Shown one piece after another: positions 63,717 through 64,000 of a DNA stretch of 64,000 nucleotides (position 1 is its first letter; the number at the start of each line of letters is the position of its first letter). Both the position numbers and the translations under genes were made by a program. Source of the DNA: Nocardia farcinica (GTDB lineage: Bacteria > Actinomycetota > Actinomycetes > Mycobacteriales > Mycobacteriaceae); the NCBI RefSeq assembly GCF_001182745.1, contig NZ_LN868938.1, positions 3,286,001 to 3,350,000 of the forward strand, given 5' to 3'. Below the pieces are notes generated by a model. That model searched no databases. It saw only the letters and a program-made list of their open reading frames with translations, and was not told where the DNA came from.

Positions 63717-64000
63717 CTACAGAGAGGCGACCAGCTTCGCCAGATCGGCGGCCAACTGCTCGGCCTTCACCGGGTCGGTGGCCTCCACCATCACCCGGAC
63801 CAGCTGCTCGGTTCCACTGGGGCGCAACAGGATCCGGCCCGAGTCACCGAGTTCGCGCTCGGCGTCGGCCACGGCCTCGCGCACATCCGGGGCCGCGGCG
63901 ACGGCCGCCTTGTCGCTCACCGGCACGTTCACCAGTACCTGCGGGACGGTGGTCAGCACACCGGCCAGATCGGCCAGCGATCGCCCGGTCTGCGCCATCC
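63717..64000 (-). CDS. glmM: Phosphoglucosamine mutase, C-terminal fragment
   Basis: The last 93 codons of GlmM, which converts glucosamine-6-phosphate to glucosamine-1-phosphate. The visible part is domain 4, with the phosphate-binding loop RPSGTEQLVRVMVEA, preceded by LVNVPVSDKAAV. The gene continues beyond the window edge. With glmS it makes UDP-GlcNAc precursor for peptidoglycan. Confidence 0.93.
   Translation of the reverse strand, partial: MAQTGRSLADLAGVLTTVPQVLVNVPVSDKAAVAAAPDVREAVADAERELGDSGRILLRPSGTEQLVRVMVEATDPVKAEQLAADLAKLVASL

Overview
The window is 64 kb of very GC-rich, gene-dense chromosome from a mycolic-acid actinobacterium. Gene content and order point to Nocardia or a close relative. 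As far as I recall the Mycobacterium tuberculosis map, guaB2-DUF5319-rsdA-sigD-Rv3415c-like gene-whiB3-groEL1-groES-tsaD-rimI-tsaB-tsaE-alr-nnr-glmS-glmM follows the Rv3411c to Rv3441c block, and icd next to a SAM-IV-controlled metX follows Rv3339c to Rv3341. No rRNA, tRNA, insertion sequence, phage or CRISPR array was seen.

Layout. 1-8.3 kb: exonuclease III, an alpha/beta hydrolase, an SDR plus acyl-CoA dehydrogenase operon with a TetR regulator and two matching palindromic operators, an MFS exporter, and a GlxA-type regulator divergent from an imine-reductase-like gene. 8.3-12 kb: icd, SAM-IV riboswitch, metX, trmL. 12-27 kb: DUF4349 and DUF167 proteins, a degenerate M48-like membrane protein, and the SOS mutasome in two parts (dnaE2 with an upstream helical-repeat gene; imuA'-imuB), each preceded by a LexA-type SOS box. 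Between the parts lie SDR, DUF1460, saccharopine-dehydrogenase-like, proline-rich, sucrase/ferredoxin-like and hydrolase genes. 27-33 kb: a Ser/Thr kinase and a Lia-like envelope-stress set (PspC-domain histidine kinase, LuxR-type response regulator, divergent PspC/LiaF-like membrane protein with small downstream genes). 33-38 kb: guaB, guaB3, guaA. 38-43 kb: sigD with its anti-sigma factor, whiB3, and a SigK-like sigma factor with a very short anti-sigma partner. 43-47 kb: groES-groEL1 under a CIRCE element, divergent from a membrane-anchored Hsp70-like ATPase. 47-55 kb: the t6A operon (tsaD, rimI, tsaB, tsaE) continuing from alr, then nnr and a cupredoxin lipoprotein. 55-64 kb: glmS, a nucleophile-less hydrolase-fold protein, a small type VII secretion substrate cassette, a PspC protein, an ABC-F ATPase, an AbiEi-like gene and the 3' end of glmM.

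How the parts work together. The central stretch collects information-stress and envelope-stress functions: error-prone polymerase accessories under LexA, chaperonin under HrcA, redox and ECF sigma switches, and a Lia/PspC sensor. Housekeeping nucleotide (gua), cell-wall precursor (alr, glmS, glmM) and tRNA-modification (tsa) genes surround them. The least explained items are the type VII substrate cassette at 57.7-60.8 kb, the six-codon ORF between the SAM-IV riboswitch and metX, the Hsp70-like membrane protein beside groES, the shortened sigma-4 region of SigD and the soluble mini anti-sigma factor. Most of the window is conserved core genome, and I do not see a clearly new mobile or defence system.
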